The notes: generated from the letters alone by a model not told the origin. A DNA stretch of 64,000 bases from Dyadobacter tibetensis Y620-1 (GCF_000566685.1 NZ_AZQN01000004.1:372001-436000); one strand, 5' to 3'; shown: positions 1 to 10,125, counted from the stretch's first letter. Made by a program: numbers and translations.

Positions 1-703
1 GATGTTCGGCCACCTTATCCCAGTTGATTACATCCCAAAATGCCTTTACGTAGTCGGCTCTCTTATTCTGGTAGTGCAGATAATAGGCATGCTCCCATAC
101 ATCGATACCCAGGATAGGCGTCCCTTGAACCTCAGCAATATCCATTAATGGATTGTCCTGATTGGGAGTAGAAGTTACCGAAAGCTTCCCTTTATTGGCT
201 ACCAACCATGCCCAACCAGAACCAAAGCGGGTACCGGCTGCTTTGTTAAATTCTTCCTGAAGTTTATCCAATGAGCCAAACTGAGCATTAATGGCGTCAG
301 CCACAGCGCCTTTGGGAGCACCTCCTTTTCCAGGAGCCATAATCTCCCAAAAGAAGGAGTGGTTCCAATGCCCGCCTCCATTATTGCGAATGGCGGCAGG
401 AGCCTTACTTACTTGATTCAAAATCTCTTCCAGCGTTTTTTTCTCGAGGGCCGTGCCTTCTACCGCAGCATTCAAGTTTTTGACATAACCCGCATGGTGT
501 TTGCCATAATGAATTTCCATGGTCATTTTATCGATGCTAGGCTCAAGAGCTGAGAAATCGTAAGGAAGAGGAGCCTGTTTAAAAGGGGCCTTTTCGAGTA
601 ATATCCCTGCGCTTTGCTGGTAAGCAAATACCTGATCTGTCAAAACGGTTGCGCCTACAGCACCGACGGCCATGGAGCGCAAAAATTCCTTTCTATTCAT
701 CAT
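1..703 (-). CDS. sodA: Superoxide dismutase (Mn/Fe family), 3' end outside window
   Basis: Converts superoxide to hydrogen peroxide and oxygen. Translating the minus strand from the ATG pair at 698-703 gives an open frame to the window edge. The N-terminus ([17 protein letters not shown]...FAY) is a hydrophobic leader, so the enzyme is probably exported; it lacks a twin arginine, so Tat export is doubtful. Metal-binding regions are present: [10 protein letters not shown] (first His), [11 protein letters not shown] (second His) and [11 protein letters not shown] (Asp and His). GGGHWNH and TPNQDNP are the Mn-type variants, but metal choice cannot be read reliably. The last residues before the edge (NWDKVAEH) are close to the normal C-terminus, so only a few codons are missing. 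Family assignment is secure; the metal is inference. Confidence 0.95.
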   Translation of the reverse strand, partial: MMNRKEFLRSMAVGAVGATVLTDQVFAYQQSAGILLEKAPFKQAPLPYDFSALEPSIDKMTMEIHYGKHHAGYVKNLNAAVEGTALEKKTLEEILNQVSKAPAAIRNNGGGHWNHSFFWEIMAPGKGGAPKGAVADAINAQFGSLDKLQEEFNKAAGTRFGSGWAWLVANKGKLSVTSTPNQDNPLMDIAEVQGTPILGIDVWEHAYYLHYQNKRADYVKAFWDVINWDKVAEH

Positions 704-732
704 TGCAATTCTATAGGTTAAAATTTAAGTAT

Positions 733-1347
733 TCAGTCGTAGGCCACCCGGCTTACGATACTCCTACCGAGGGTTATTTCGTCGGCATATTCTAGATCCC
801 CACCCATAGGGACTCCCCGAGCGATGGTGCTTACTTTAATACCATTTGCTCGTATTTTTTTTTGTAAATAAAACGCCGTAGTATCACCCTCCATAGTAGG
901 GCTAAGCGCCAAGATGACTTCAGTAACGGGCTCCTGAGCCCCATGCGGCGGCAGACGTTGCATCAGCGATTCGATATTCAAATCGGCCGGCCCTATGCCT
1001 TCCATTGGAGAGATTATTCCTCCCAATACATGGTATAGCCCCCTGAACTGGCTGGTTGCTTCAATGGCTAAGACATCACGGGTATCTACCACCACGCAAA
1101 TTAAGTTCTTTTCCCGATGCGGATTGCTACATATATTGCAGAGGGTTGAATCGGCAATATTATGGCAATTCTGGCAATAGGTCGTCTGCGTTCGCATTTT
1201 GGTCAACGCTTCCGACAGACTCTGAGTCTGGGCCTGATCTCGCTTTAGCAGATGCAGGGCCAGGCGCAGAGCGGTTTTCTTACCTATCCCAGGAAGACGA
1301 GAAATTTCATTGACAGCTTCCTCAATAAGACGTGAGGGGTAATTCAT
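733..1347 (-). CDS. recR: Recombination mediator RecR
   Basis: RecR works with RecO (RecFOR pathway) to load RecA on SSB-coated single-stranded DNA at gaps. The 204-residue length is normal. Visible parts in order: N-terminal helix-hairpin-helix (SRLPGIGKKTALRLA, about 16-30), a four-cysteine zinc finger (Cys58, 61, 70, 73), then a Toprim domain from about 80 to 170 (LICVVVDTRD, PMEGIGP) and the C-terminal TIARGVPMGGDLEYAD segment typical of RecR. It sits 30 bp behind sod and 29 bp downstream of the clpS stop on the same strand; these look like a loose co-directional cluster of housekeeping genes. Confidence 0.97.
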   Translation of the reverse strand: MNYPSRLIEEAVNEISRLPGIGKKTALRLALHLLKRDQAQTQSLSEALTKMRTQTTYCQNCHNIADSTLCNICSNPHREKNLICVVVDTRDVLAIEATSQFRGLYHVLGGIISPMEGIGPADLNIESLMQRLPPHGAQEPVTEVILALSPTMEGDTTAFYLQKKIRANGIKVSTIARGVPMGGDLEYADEITLGRSIVSRVAYD

Positions 1348-1376
1348 GTAGGAGAATTAAAAAATTATCTGGAATA

Positions 1377-1652
1377 TCAGTGGATTTCGGCCGAAATTCC
1401 ACGTTCGCAAATTTGGTTACGCATGGGCAATAATTCCCCAAACTCCCCCTCTTTCACGCTACACTTACCCTTATAATGAATGATAATGGTGCACTGCTCA
1501 GCCTGTTCACTGGTATGGCCACATACCTCCATTAAGGTATCGATTACCCAATCGAAAGTATTGACATCATCGTTGAATATGATCAACTTCTGAATACCAA
1601 CTTCAACGGTTTCTTCCAGAATTTGTTCGTCTGTCTCTATATCTACTTGCAT
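1377..1652 (-). CDS. clpS: ATP-dependent Clp protease adaptor ClpS
   Basis: ClpS delivers N-degron substrates to ClpAP-type proteases. The 91-residue protein has the family core: NDDVNTFDWVIDTL (the NDD loop that contacts the N-terminal residue of the substrate), a central CGHTSEQAEQC helix and the KGKCSVKEGEF strand with the conserved KG. The first 20 or so residues are acidic (DIETDEQILEETVE) as in many Bacteroidota ClpS proteins and would insert into the Clp ATPase. A candidate Bacteroidota -7 box lies 25 bp upstream. Identification is from motifs and length. Confidence 0.93.
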   Translation of the reverse strand: MQVDIETDEQILEETVEVGIQKLIIFNDDVNTFDWVIDTLMEVCGHTSEQAEQCTIIIHYKGKCSVKEGEFGELLPMRNQICERGISAEIH

Positions 1653-1677
1653 AACAACTAAATTTCTGTTTGATTAG

Positions 1678-1685
1678 CAAAATTA
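1678..1685 (-). promoter_or_regulatory. Candidate -7 box for clpS (TAATTTTG)
   Basis: On the minus strand the octamer TAATTTTG fits the Bacteroidota -7 consensus TAnnTTTG and lies 25 bp upstream of the clpS start. No convincing TTTG at -33 is seen, so support is modest. Confidence 0.35.
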
Positions 1686-1702
1686 ATGAAAAACCCAGAC
1701 TA

Positions 1703-1718
1703 ACCGAAGCTCTTCGGT
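1703..1718. promoter_or_regulatory. Short palindrome between clpS and the symporter
   Basis: The 7-bp arms ACCGAAG and CTTCGGT flank a 2-base centre in the divergent intergenic space, 45 bp upstream of the symporter start. The loop is too short for a normal RNA hairpin, so a protein-binding site is a better guess than a terminator. No regulator is identified. Confidence 0.3.
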
Positions 1719-1763
1719 GATCTTTTAATTTATCCATCAAACTAAATAATTAACCCACAATCA

Positions 1764-3227
1764 ATGAATCCGCTTATAGCATTACTTATTCTCGTCGTAT
1801 ATTTTGGCATGTTGATAGCCATTTCAATATACACCTCCAAAGGAGCGGACACCAACACATTTTTCACTGCCAATCGCCAATCCCCCTGGTATTTGGTCGC
1901 CTTCGGCATGATCGGCACTTCCCTGTCAGGTGTTACCTTTATTTCCGTGCCAGGATCGGTAGCCAACATTCAATTTTCCTATTTTCAGGTCGTATTAGGT
2001 TATATAATCGGTTACTTGGTTATCGGTACCATCCTGCTGCCCCTGTATTACCGGCTCAATCTGATTTCTATCTATTCCTATTTAGATCAACGATTCGGGT
2101 TCTGGTCCTACAAAACAGGCTCAGCCTTTTTCCTGCTTTCCCGGACTCTGGGGTCGGCTGTGAGACTCTATGTTGCAGCACAGGTGCTTCAGCTGGCACT
2201 TTTTCAACCTTTAGGAGTCCCTTTTGAAATTTCCGTAGCGATCACGATTTTCCTGATTTGGGTATATACATTTAAGGGCGGGGTTAAAACCATTATTATT
2301 ACAGATACCCTGCAAACCTTCTTTCTGATTACTGCCGTAATATTAACAATCGTCCTGGTTTCACGGGAATTGAATCTGGAAGGGCCCGTAGCCATATGGG
2401 AGACAGTCCAGAACAGCAATTATTCGAAGATATTTTACTGGGATATAAATGACCCCAAGAATTTTTTCAAACAATTTCTAGCCGGTATGTTTATCGCCAT
2501 TGTGATGACCGGGCTTGATCAGGATTTAATGCAAAAGAACCTTACCTGTAAAAACATAGGTGAGGCTCAGAAGAATATGTTCTGGTTTACAGCTGTACTC
2601 GTGGTTGTAAATTTCCTTTTTCTTTCTTTAGGGGCCCTATTATATGTGTATGCAGAAGCTAAAGGTATAGCGCTCACAGCGAAGACAGACGATTTCTACC
2701 CTATGTTGGCCCTCAATCATTTGGGACTGCTGGTAGGTGTAACCTTCTTGTTAGGAATTACAGCCGCCACATATGCCAGCTCCGATTCGGCTCTCACAGC
2801 CCTTACCACGGCCTTTTGTGTGGATTTCATGAATATCGAGAAGAAGGCTGAGGCTGAAAGGTCTAAAACAAAATTCTGGGTTCATATTGGCTTCTCAGCA
2901 CTTTTCTACCTGGTTATTTTGGTATTTAACAAGATGAATAATAAGGAGGTGATCACAGCCATTTTTGACTTGGCTGGCTATACCTATGGGCCTCTTCTGG
3001 GACTTTTTGCCTTTGGAGCATTCCTGAAACGGCCTGTAATCGATAAGTGGGTGCCGATCGTATGTATCATTGCGCCCATCATGACCTATCTGCTCAATAT
3101 TTATTCTGCGGAACTTTTTAACGGCTATAAGATCGGTTTTGAGCGGCTTATTCTAAATGGCGTCATCACTTTTATAGGGCTTTACCTTCTAAAGGGAAAG
3201 CAGCAACAATCTGGCTTGCGGATTTAG
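1764..3227 (+). CDS. Sodium:solute symporter (SSS family)
   Basis: Inner-membrane secondary transporter that couples Na+ entry to uptake of an organic solute. The 487-residue protein is almost wholly hydrophobic with about 13 membrane segments, and shows SSS hallmarks: GTSLSGVTFISVPG near residues 53-66, the R-x-LGSAVRLYVAAQ region (about 128-142), GLDQDLMQKN near 250 and ITAATYASSDSALTALTTAF near 330, which holds the Na2-site Ser/Thr pairs. The substrate cannot be read from sequence; Bacteroidota members are often annotated as sialic acid or sugar transporters without proof. It is a single-gene unit, divergent from clpS and followed by a terminator. Confidence 0.92.
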   Translation: MNPLIALLILVVYFGMLIAISIYTSKGADTNTFFTANRQSPWYLVAFGMIGTSLSGVTFISVPGSVANIQFSYFQVVLGYIIGYLVIGTILLPLYYRLNLISIYSYLDQRFGFWSYKTGSAFFLLSRTLGSAVRLYVAAQVLQLALFQPLGVPFEISVAITIFLIWVYTFKGGVKTIIITDTLQTFFLITAVILTIVLVSRELNLEGPVAIWETVQNSNYSKIFYWDINDPKNFFKQFLAGMFIAIVMTGLDQDLMQKNLTCKNIGEAQKNMFWFTAVLVVVNFLFLSLGALLYVYAEAKGIALTAKTDDFYPMLALNHLGLLVGVTFLLGITAATYASSDSALTALTTAFCVDFMNIEKKAEAERSKTKFWVHIGFSALFYLVILVFNKMNNKEVITAIFDLAGYTYGPLLGLFAFGAFLKRPVIDKWVPIVCIIAPIMTYLLNIYSAELFNGYKIGFERLILNGVITFIGLYLLKGKQQQSGLRI

Positions 3228-3267
3228 AATCGGACCCATTCATTCTATATCGTAATTGCGAAGATGG

Positions 3268-3313
3268 AAAAGCGGAGAAGGTAACCTCATCAGGGGTTTA
3301 CCTCTCCGCTTTT
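3268..3313 (+). terminator. Terminator after the symporter
   Basis: Inverted repeat whose arms begin AAAAGCGGAGA and end TCTCCGCTTTT with one bulged base and a loop of about 13 nt, followed by T residues, 40 bp past the symporter stop. Confidence 0.8.
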
Positions 3314-3525
3314 ATGCTTCAAATGAAAAACGATACTGCGGAGTGCGTATGGATCAGTAAAATTCTAGTATTCATGAGTAACTTAAAAAAAACTAATTAC
3401 TACTTGATTTAATTCAAATTTTTACTAACTTACTAATCCATTCCCATAGGTAGTGCAAAATGGGATTATCATGCAACAGAAGTATTGTTTTGAATATTTT
3501 CTTCACAAACTAAATCTGCAAAATC

Positions 3526-4095
3526 ATGAAATCACTCTCAATATTCTTCGTATCAATTCTACTTTTACTGGCTTGCGGCCCGAAAGATCCCAATAAGAAT
3601 GAGGAAGTCATGGAACAAGAAAAACAGGCCATTCGGGAAGTAATTGCCAATGAAACTGCTGCCTTTTTCGCCAGGGATTACGATGCCTGGAAGTCCAATT
3701 TTGCCCAAACAGAATATGCTTTTCAAGCCTGGAGTAATGACGACGGCACTTTTGACTCCAATGTAGGATGGGAGGACATCAACAAACATATCGGAAAGTA
3801 CATTGAGGAGAACCCCGAACCCGTCTCTAGCCACCCTATCGTTGAGAGGAAAAACATGATTTTCAAATTCTTCGGTAAAGATGTGGCCTATCTTACTTGG
3901 GACCAATTCAATAGTGATCAGGCAGAGAAGAACTTCCATCATAGCAAAGAAGTAAGGCTAATGGAAAAGATTGATGGAAGGTGGAAAATTGTATGTGTTT
4001 CGGCCTTTTGGGATTATAAAAATGAAATCCCTGCGGAAAAATTACCTATGATTCAAAAAATTGATAATGAAAGTCGGGGGACTAAAAAGATTTAG
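3526..4095 (+). CDS. SnoaL/NTF2-like lipoprotein
   Basis: Predicted lipoprotein: an N-terminal hydrophobic stretch ends in the lipobox LLAC with Cys17, so it should be lipid-anchored. Residues about 35-180 look like an NTF2-like (SnoaL/DUF4440) alpha+beta cone domain: the helix EKQAIREVIANETAAFFARD with the 'DYDAW' turn, YAFQAW, the middle strands (VAYLTWDQF) and the closing EKIDGRWKIVCVSAFW strand pattern typical of the family. Such domains can be enzymes or ligand-binding proteins; no catalytic set is recognised here. Transcribed alone between two terminators, so no functional partner is suggested. Confidence 0.75.
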   Translation: MKSLSIFFVSILLLLACGPKDPNKNEEVMEQEKQAIREVIANETAAFFARDYDAWKSNFAQTEYAFQAWSNDDGTFDSNVGWEDINKHIGKYIEENPEPVSSHPIVERKNMIFKFFGKDVAYLTWDQFNSDQAEKNFHHSKEVRLMEKIDGRWKIVCVSAFWDYKNEIPAEKLPMIQKIDNESRGTKKI

Positions 4096-4160
4096 ACACT
4101 ATACATACATTAGTTTTCGATTAGCAGTTTGGGGTAAAATCAATCATAGCCCCTTACAAC

Positions 4161-4199
4161 AAAGCGCCCCCTCAGTCGATAGGCTGAGGGGGCGCTTTT
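4161..4199. terminator. Bidirectional terminator between convergent genes
   Basis: Perfect 15-bp GC-rich stem (AAAGCGCCCCCTCAG / CTGAGGGGGCGCTTT) with a short loop, A-rich on one side and T-rich on the other. It sits between the SnoaL-like gene (+) and the end of the minus-strand galE-to-ATL run, so it probably serves both. Confidence 0.9.
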
Positions 4200-4228
4200 G
4201 GGGTTAGCCAGAGATGCTGCATTCTGTT

Positions 4229-4582
4229 TCAGATCAGCTGTTCTGCAGGGTCCCAAAATAAATCGTCCCAATTTTTTATGCGATCCGATTCTACGATCAA
4301 TCCCTCGGCCTCCAGTCGTTCCTGCATGAGTGTAGGGGTAGCAAACTGTAAACGTCCCGTTAATCTTCCCTCCCGGTTCAGTACTCTATGAGCCGGAATA
4401 TCAACCACTCCATGGCTATGCCCCAGGGCCCACCCTACCATTCGGGCGCCCTGCTTGGCACCTAGATAGTTGGCAATTGCCCCATAAGAGGTCACCCGAC
4501 CTTTAGGGATCAACTTTACCACTTCATATACATCCTGAAAGTAATCCTTACGAGTTATTTTTGGCTGCATTCCTTTCGTCAA
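4229..4582 (-). CDS. Alkyltransferase-like protein (MGMT family, no active Cys)
   Basis: Belongs to the O6-methylguanine-DNA methyltransferase DNA-binding domain family, but the active-site PCHRV motif reads IPAHRV: alanine replaces the alkyl-accepting cysteine. That makes it an alkyltransferase-like (ATL) protein, a family known to bind O6-alkylguanine and hand the lesion to nucleotide excision repair rather than reverse it. At 117 residues it lacks the N-terminal domain of full Ada/Ogt. Visible: the helix-turn-helix segment [26 protein letters not shown] (about 29-54, with the Arg finger in GAR) and the [12 protein letters not shown] strand. Its start overlaps the 3' end of the DUF3109 gene by 35 bp, so the two are probably translated from one message; starts at MQPKIT (4570) are also possible. 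Confidence 0.88.
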   Translation of the reverse strand: MTKGMQPKITRKDYFQDVYEVVKLIPKGRVTSYGAIANYLGAKQGARMVGWALGHSHGVVDIPAHRVLNREGRLTGRLQFATPTLMQERLEAEGLIVESDRIKNWDDLFWDPAEQLI

Positions 4583-5132
4583 TTTCCTGGGTTAATTGCT
4601 GGTACCATTCGGGACCATAGGCTCGGGTCAAAGGCTCCTTTAAGAACTTATAAACGGGCACGCCCAGGTGAGAACCTAGTTCGCAAGCCGGACTACAGAT
4701 ACTCCAGCGATCGTAATTTAAGGCATGGTACTGTTCATATTTAGTAATACGAATGGGATAAAGATGGCAGGAAATAGGTTTTTTGTAAGCAATTTTTCCG
4801 TCATTATAGGCCTGCTCTATACCACATTTCAGTATTCCCCTCTCGTCATAGAGGGCATAAGCGCATTCTTTCCCATCGATTACCGGTGTAACAAAGTCTC
4901 CTTCCCAATCTTTGGTATAGGTACCTTCCTGGGCAATTACCGCCTTTCCTGCCTCGGTAAGATAGGGAGCGACTTGCGGATAGATCTCATCCAAAATCGC
5001 ACACTCCTCCTCGTCCAAAGGAGCCCCAGAGTCGCCCTCAACACAGCACGCACCTTTACACTTTTCCAGATCACATACAAAAAGTTGATCTTCTATATCA
5101 TCACTAATACAGGTATTCTCTATTAATATCAT
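4548..5132 (-). CDS. DUF3109 family protein
   Basis: A 194-residue protein of the DUF3109 family, widespread in Bacteroidota and of unknown function. It has conserved cysteines suited to a metal centre or Fe-S cluster: [11 protein letters not shown] near residues 20-30, [20 protein letters not shown] (about 108-127), [11 protein letters not shown] and [11 protein letters not shown]. This pattern resembles the YkgJ-type cysteine clusters. It lies 4 bp after the LysM/transglycosylase gene and overlaps the ATL gene, so it belongs to the end of this operon. Function is not known and the context does not decide it. Confidence 0.85.
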   Translation of the reverse strand: MILIENTCISDDIEDQLFVCDLEKCKGACCVEGDSGAPLDEEECAILDEIYPQVAPYLTEAGKAVIAQEGTYTKDWEGDFVTPVIDGKECAYALYDERGILKCGIEQAYNDGKIAYKKPISCHLYPIRITKYEQYHALNYDRWSICSPACELGSHLGVPVYKFLKEPLTRAYGPEWYQQLTQEIDERNAAKNNS

Positions 5133-5136
5133 TGCT

Positions 5137-7497
5137 TTAGCGTTGGGGTATTTTAAGCTTCTGGCCGACCATCACCGTATTACTAGTCATATTATTTAAT
5201 TGTTTTATTTCGGCTACTGTGCAGTTATAACGCTGAGAAATAGCAAATAATGTCTCTCCCGCACGTACCTGGTGCACCGCAGTGCTTACAGAAGGTTTAG
5301 TGGATTCTGTGGGTGATGCAACTCCTTTACGAATCATCAACTTCTGGCCTACTGCAAGTGCATCACTGGTTGAAAGTCCATTAAGTGCCAATAGCTCGTT
5401 TACTGACATATCGTGCATTCTGGAAATACTATAGTAAGTCTGGCCCGACATTACTGTATGATAGGTTGCCGAAGATGCCCCCTTGAGAATCTTTTCCTCT
5501 ACCTTTGCTTTCTCGGGTGCTTTCTCGGGCACTATAGGAGCCTTGGCTACTGTAGCGGTGGTAACTGGCGCAGGACGCTCCGGAGTCCCCCCCGTCGTGT
5601 TATCAATGTTGAGTTCCTCGCCCGTTTGTAAGCCCTGGTCAATACTTCTGCTGTTGAGCGCGAGCAGTTGTCTTACAGAAAGATCATATTTGCGGGCAAT
5701 GCTAAAATATGTTTCCCCACTGGTTACTATATGTGTCTTCTTAACCGCAGCGTTTGACGGACGGGAGGTTTTGGGGCTACCAGATTCAGACTCAAATACA
5801 TTCACTCTGATGGTTTCATTAGGTGTTTCTTTCACATCATTTGTGGGCACCTCCCCCTCCGAAGACTTTTCTCCAACTTGCGAAATGATGATAACCCGAT
5901 CGTTAGGCTGGGAAGTTGTTGTGGCACTGGAAGGAGCCTTGGGAGATGGAGCAGCTGTTACAGCGACTTCAGGCTTGGCGGGCTCGGGCTTCGTTTCTAC
6001 CAATACCGGAGTATATTTCTTCCTTCCTGAAGCATTAGCAGGAATGTCGTTGGTCACAGCTACTTCTACTTCCTCCTTTGCGGTGGTCGACTGAGCGACA
6101 GCAGGAACGGTCGAGGGCACAGAAGGCTGACTACGGGGTATGGCCGGGGCGGGTACGATTTCAATCGGTTGTCTACGGGGACGCTTTTTGGTAAGCCATA
6201 ATTTCTGACCCGTTTGCAGGGGCGAATTACGGCTAATGGTTCTGTTGTACTTCAAAAGGTTCACTAAGCGTATGCCATACTGTTGCGAAACACTTTGCCA
6301 GGTATCGCCAGGCTGTGCGGTATGAAAGGGTGTTGCGGCCTGTTTTCTTTTCTTGGAAAGATAATAAATATTACCTGGTATCAGGGGCATATTTTGTACT
6401 AGGTCGTTATTCTTCATAAAGCGGGAAATACTTAGCTTTCCTGCCTTGGCCATGCTTTTAGGAGTATCACCCGCCTTGGCAGCTATTCCGGCCAGGCCGT
6501 TAATTTCGTAGAACTCATGAGGATCTTTCCCCTTGGACTGAACGTCAGACTTCTTAATTACAGGATAACCAGAATCCTCATAGACAGCACTCACAACTGC
6601 GGAGGCGGAGGAGGGAGCGGGGGCCAACGAAAGTTTTTCCCTTACGCTGGCTACCTGATTAAGACTTACCGGTATCAAAATTAGATATTCACGATCTGAG
6701 GGTACACGATCCCCCGAAAACCAACGGTTATAATCCTGAAGATCTTGTTTGCTGACGCCCAGATTTCTGGATATTTCAGAAAATGTAAGTCCCTTGCCAT
6801 ATTCACTTTCCAGTAATACTAACTTATTTTGGGAGCGGTATTTTTCTATTCCCGCTTCCAAAGCTATTTTATGAGCAAAAAAGCGAAGAACATAGCGGTC
6901 CGTCTTCGCGGTAAGGGACACTTCACGGGCATAAGCCCAGTTGGCAGGAACAATTTTCTTCACAGCTCCAGCACCCAAATAATAGGAATAGAGTGTGGAA
7001 ACCCAGTTATTAAACAGTTGATTATTCTTTTTCAGATACCAGGCTGCACCATGGGTCGAGGAAGTAATGTTCTTTCTTTCATCCACATCGTCGTCCACTC
7101 TAAGATTCAGCTCGAGGGCAGTTTCGGCTTTGAACTGCCAATAACCTACGGCCTTGGAACTAGAGACCACATCGGGCCGAAATGAACTCTCCTGCACGGC
7201 CAGATATTTAAAATCAATGGGTACCTCTTCATCCATCAGGATACCTTCGACAATTGGAAAGTATAGGATCGCCCGGTCCATTTTTTCTTGCCAGAATTGC
7301 TGATTGCTCATTAGGCTGCGGATATCTTCATCGATTACCTTTTGAGCACCTTTATCGAATTTGACATTAATACCACCAAAACTTAACTGGTCGGGAACCG
7401 TGGGTGTTTGTTGTGCCTTAAGTTGGAATATGGCAAAAAGCACTAGTGCCAGGGCCATGCCAATAGCCCGAGAATAACTGGTCGATTTATGAGTCAT
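5137..7497 (-). CDS. LysM-repeat lytic transglycosylase (MltD-like)
   Basis: Predicted exported murein hydrolase that cleaves the glycan backbone of peptidoglycan. A signal peptide (about 1-28, ending FQLKAQQ) is followed by an SLT/MltD catalytic domain at roughly 85-210; the probable catalytic Glu is in YLAVQESSF and the GYWQF and YYLGAGAV motifs follow. Then come LysM carbohydrate-binding repeats: two weak ones (about 225-270 and 335-380), one at about 395-435, and three clear copies in the C-terminal third, each starting [25 protein letters not shown] or [12 protein letters not shown]. Low-complexity Pro/Ala/Thr linkers (about 445-570) separate them. It has 786 residues, longer than E. coli MltD. 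The position behind nucleotide-sugar genes suggests envelope maintenance. Confidence 0.92.
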   Translation of the reverse strand: MTHKSTSYSRAIGMALALVLFAIFQLKAQQTPTVPDQLSFGGINVKFDKGAQKVIDEDIRSLMSNQQFWQEKMDRAILYFPIVEGILMDEEVPIDFKYLAVQESSFRPDVVSSSKAVGYWQFKAETALELNLRVDDDVDERKNITSSTHGAAWYLKKNNQLFNNWVSTLYSYYLGAGAVKKIVPANWAYAREVSLTAKTDRYVLRFFAHKIALEAGIEKYRSQNKLVLLESEYGKGLTFSEISRNLGVSKQDLQDYNRWFSGDRVPSDREYLILIPVSLNQVASVREKLSLAPAPSSASAVVSAVYEDSGYPVIKKSDVQSKGKDPHEFYEINGLAGIAAKAGDTPKSMAKAGKLSISRFMKNNDLVQNMPLIPGNIYYLSKKRKQAATPFHTAQPGDTWQSVSQQYGIRLVNLLKYNRTISRNSPLQTGQKLWLTKKRPRRQPIEIVPAPAIPRSQPSVPSTVPAVAQSTTAKEEVEVAVTNDIPANASGRKKYTPVLVETKPEPAKPEVAVTAAPSPKAPSSATTTSQPNDRVIIISQVGEKSSEGEVPTNDVKETPNETIRVNVFESESGSPKTSRPSNAAVKKTHIVTSGETYFSIARKYDLSVRQLLALNSRSIDQGLQTGEELNIDNTTGGTPERPAPVTTATVAKAPIVPEKAPEKAKVEEKILKGASSATYHTVMSGQTYYSISRMHDMSVNELLALNGLSTSDALAVGQKLMIRKGVASPTESTKPSVSTAVHQVRAGETLFAISQRYNCTVAEIKQLNNMTSNTVMVGQKLKIPQR

Positions 7498-7524
7498 ATG
7501 GGTAGTTTCGAACGGTTTGTGTTA

Positions 7525-8166
7525 CTAAAGTTTTTGTATCATCATCAGCCCGTCGCGCACAGGCAACAGCAGATTCGATACACGCTTGTCTTGCGTAACA
7601 AATTGATTAAAGTCTAACAACGCTTGGGTGTCCTTATCTATTTTATCTTTTTTCTCAATTACCTTTCCGCTCCATAGCACATTATCGGCGATAATATAGC
7701 CACCCTTTCGTACCATAGGTAGGCAGAGATCGTAATAAGATTGATAGTTGATTTTATCGGCATCAATAAAAACAAGGTCGAAGGTATTCTTTAAAGTGGG
7801 GAGGATTTCCAGGGCATTGGCAATACGATAGTCTATCTGACTGGCATAGGCTGACATTTCGACAAAACGGCGTGTCCTGCTTTCCAGTTCTTCATTGATA
7901 TCGATAGTAATCAATTTTCCGTCAGGACTAAGCCCTTCGGCCATACAAAGGGCTGAATAGCCCGTATAAGTTCCAATTTCTAAGATATTATCAGGACGGA
8001 TCATCCTGGATATTAGGGATAGCAATCTACCTTGTAGGGGCCCTGAAAGCATCCTCGGGTTCAGTACATGGGCATGAGTATCCCGGTTTAACTGACTTAA
8101 CAGTTCGCTTTCAGAGTCCGAATGCAACTCACAGTAAGATTCTATTTCATTTAAAATAAACTTCAT
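7525..8166 (-). CDS. SAM-dependent O-methyltransferase (class I, COMT-like)
   Basis: A 213-residue methyltransferase of the Methyltransf_3 (caffeoyl-CoA/catechol O-methyltransferase-like) family. SAM-binding motif I is ILEIGTYTGYSAL (about 61-73), followed by LITIDINEE (acidic ribose-binding loop) and DLVFIDADK, the metal-ligand Asp motif, then YIIADNVLWSGKV, the second metal-binding Asp-Asn. The KDxDTQALLDFN and DGLMMIQK tail match the family. These enzymes need a divalent metal and methylate catechol-type hydroxyls; the natural substrate is unknown. It sits 28 bp upstream of the transglycosylase gene within the same run. Confidence 0.9.
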   Translation of the reverse strand: MKFILNEIESYCELHSDSESELLSQLNRDTHAHVLNPRMLSGPLQGRLLSLISRMIRPDNILEIGTYTGYSALCMAEGLSPDGKLITIDINEELESRTRRFVEMSAYASQIDYRIANALEILPTLKNTFDLVFIDADKINYQSYYDLCLPMVRKGGYIIADNVLWSGKVIEKKDKIDKDTQALLDFNQFVTQDKRVSNLLLPVRDGLMMIQKL

Positions 8167-8200
8167 ACAGAAAATTACTATTTAAAACATGAACAAGATT

Positions 8201-9067
8201 TTAGGAACGAGGCAGAATACTCTCCAAATATGTTCCATAGCCACTTTTCAGAAGCGGTTTTGCAATTTCAATTAGTTGTTCTTCATTGATAAAACCCATT
8301 CTATAGGCGATTTCTTCAATGCATCCTACCTTAAGTCCCTGCCGTTCTTCGATTACCTGAACAAACTGACCGGCCTGCATTAAGGATTGGAAGGTTCCCG
8401 TATCCAGCCATGCTGTACCACGGTCCAGCACACCTACCTTGAGTTTACCTCTTTCCAGATACACCCGGTTAACATCGGTAATTTCCAATTCGCCACGAGG
8501 AGATGGCGGAATAGTCTTGGCGATTTCTACGACATCATTGTCGTAGAAATATAGCCCGGGAACGGCATAATTAGATTTTGGTTTTAAAGGTTTCTCTTCT
8601 ATTGAAAGCACTTTATTGTCCTGGTCGAAATCCACTACTCCATAACGTTCCGGATCGTGTACCTGATAGGCGAAGATAACACCCCCGTCAGGATTACTAT
8701 TGGATTGCAATAATTTCGAAAGCCCGGAGCCATAGAATATATTATCGCCCAGAATCAAAGCCACCTTATCATCGCCAATAAACTCCTCACCAATAATAAA
8801 CGCCTGAGCCAGGCCATCAGGACTTGGCTGAACGGCGTACTCAAAAGTACATCCTAATCTACTACCATCTCCTAATAATTTCTCGAAGTGTGGCAGGTCA
8901 TGCGGTGTAGAGATGATTAATATTTCTTTGATTCCCGCCAACATGAGAATGGACAAGGGATAATATATCATCGGCTTGTCGTAAACCGGCATAAGTTGCT
9001 TACTTACTGCCAGGGTAAGGGGGTGAAGTCTGGTTCCAGATCCACCAGCCAGAATAATTCCTTTCAT
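8201..9067 (-). CDS. rfbA: Glucose-1-phosphate thymidylyltransferase
   Basis: First enzyme of dTDP-sugar synthesis: joins dTTP and glucose-1-phosphate to give dTDP-glucose. The 288-residue length is normal. The nucleotide-binding signature [11 protein letters not shown] is at residues 8-18, [11 protein letters not shown] (metal-binding Asp) near 107-117, [20 protein letters not shown] near 158-177, and [10 protein letters not shown] near 219. It follows rfbB by 2 bp, so the two are surely cotranscribed. rmlC and rmlD, needed for dTDP-rhamnose, are not in the window, so the end product is open. Confidence 0.97.
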   Translation of the reverse strand: MKGIILAGGSGTRLHPLTLAVSKQLMPVYDKPMIYYPLSILMLAGIKEILIISTPHDLPHFEKLLGDGSRLGCTFEYAVQPSPDGLAQAFIIGEEFIGDDKVALILGDNIFYGSGLSKLLQSNSNPDGGVIFAYQVHDPERYGVVDFDQDNKVLSIEEKPLKPKSNYAVPGLYFYDNDVVEIAKTIPPSPRGELEITDVNRVYLERGKLKVGVLDRGTAWLDTGTFQSLMQAGQFVQVIEERQGLKVGCIEEIAYRMGFINEEQLIEIAKPLLKSGYGTYLESILPRS

Positions 9068-9069
9068 GA

Positions 9070-10125
9070 TTAACGGTTATCGTACATAGAATCGTAATAC
9101 TTCTTATAATCACCTGAAGTAACATTGCTAAGCCACTCCTGGTTGTTCAGATACCAGTCCACGGTTCGTTCCAGACCTTCTTCAAACTGCAGAGAAGGTT
9201 TCCAGCCTAATTCTTCTGAAAGCTTGGTAGCGTCAATAGCATAACGCAAATCATGACCCGCGCGGTCCGTAACAAAGGTGATGAGTTTTTCGGAATGCCC
9301 TTCTGGTCGACCTAGCTTCTGGTCCATTACGCTGCATAACAGTCGTACCAGGTCGATATTGGTCCATTCATTATGGCCACCAATATTATACGTATCTCCA
9401 TTTTTACCTTCATGGAAAATAACGTCAATGGCAATAGCATGATCTACCACAAACAACCAATCCCTCACATTCTCGCCTTTTCCATACACAGGAAGGGGCT
9501 TATTGTTCAGGATATTATGAATGCTCAATGGAATCAACTTTTCGGGAAAGTGATTTGGGCCATAATTATTAGAACAATTAGAAATTACAACGGGCAATTT
9601 ATAGGTATTATGATAGGCCCGAACAAAATGATCAGAAGATGCCTTCGAAGCTGAATAAGGGGAACGAGGATCATAACTCGTTGTTTCTAAGAAAAATGTG
9701 CCAGGGTCATGTAGCTCTCCATACACTTCATCGGTAGATACATGATAGAATCTTCGGCCAGAGAAGTCGCTTCCCCAGGTCTTCCTGGCTGCATTCAGAA
9801 GATTGACAGTTCCCACGACATTGGTCATTACGAATGACATAGGGTCGGAAATGGAACGATCCACATGACTCTCTGCTGCCAGGTGCACCACGCCCTGAAA
9901 GTCATGTTCAGCAAATAAGTTATCTATAAAAGAAGCGTCTACGATATCTCCCTTCACGAAGGTATAGTTTTCGGCGTCCTCGACATCCCGTAAATTTTCT
10001 AAATTACCTGCATAGGTAAGAGCATCCAGGTTATAAATATGGTACTCAGGGTGGTTGGTAACAAAGCGCCGCACCACGTGGGAGCCTATAAAGCCTGCCC
10101 CACCTGTAATCAGTATTTTTTTCAT
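9070..10125 (-). CDS. rfbB: dTDP-glucose 4,6-dehydratase
   Basis: Extended SDR enzyme that converts dTDP-glucose to dTDP-4-keto-6-deoxyglucose, the branch point for deoxysugars. 351 residues. The NAD-binding [10 protein letters not shown] motif is at 8-17; [11 protein letters not shown] (about 81-91) and the STDEVYGEL loop with the active-site Thr-Asp-Glu set separate dehydratases from epimerases; the catalytic [11 protein letters not shown]yr-x3-Lys follows. [18 protein letters not shown] is the classic RmlB substrate loop. The start overlaps the galE stop by 4 bp (translational coupling) and the stop lies 2 bp from rfbA. Confidence 0.97.
   Translation of the reverse strand: MKKILITGGAGFIGSHVVRRFVTNHPEYHIYNLDALTYAGNLENLRDVEDAENYTFVKGDIVDASFIDNLFAEHDFQGVVHLAAESHVDRSISDPMSFVMTNVVGTVNLLNAARKTWGSDFSGRRFYHVSTDEVYGELHDPGTFFLETTSYDPRSPYSASKASSDHFVRAYHNTYKLPVVISNCSNNYGPNHFPEKLIPLSIHNILNNKPLPVYGKGENVRDWLFVVDHAIAIDVIFHEGKNGDTYNIGGHNEWTNIDLVRLLCSVMDQKLGRPEGHSEKLITFVTDRAGHDLRYAIDATKLSEELGWKPSLQFEEGLERTVDWYLNNQEWLSNVTSGDYKKYYDSMYDNR

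Noticed and set aside
1703..1718. Palindrome as a terminator for clpS or the symporter
   Set aside because: The loop of two bases is too small and the site lies between divergent starts, so termination makes no sense; kept only as a possible protein site.
5483..6094. 203-residue plus-strand open frame
   Set aside because: Lies wholly opposite the Pro/Ala/Thr-rich linker of the LysM transglycosylase; biased composition opens antisense frames. No start context or family.
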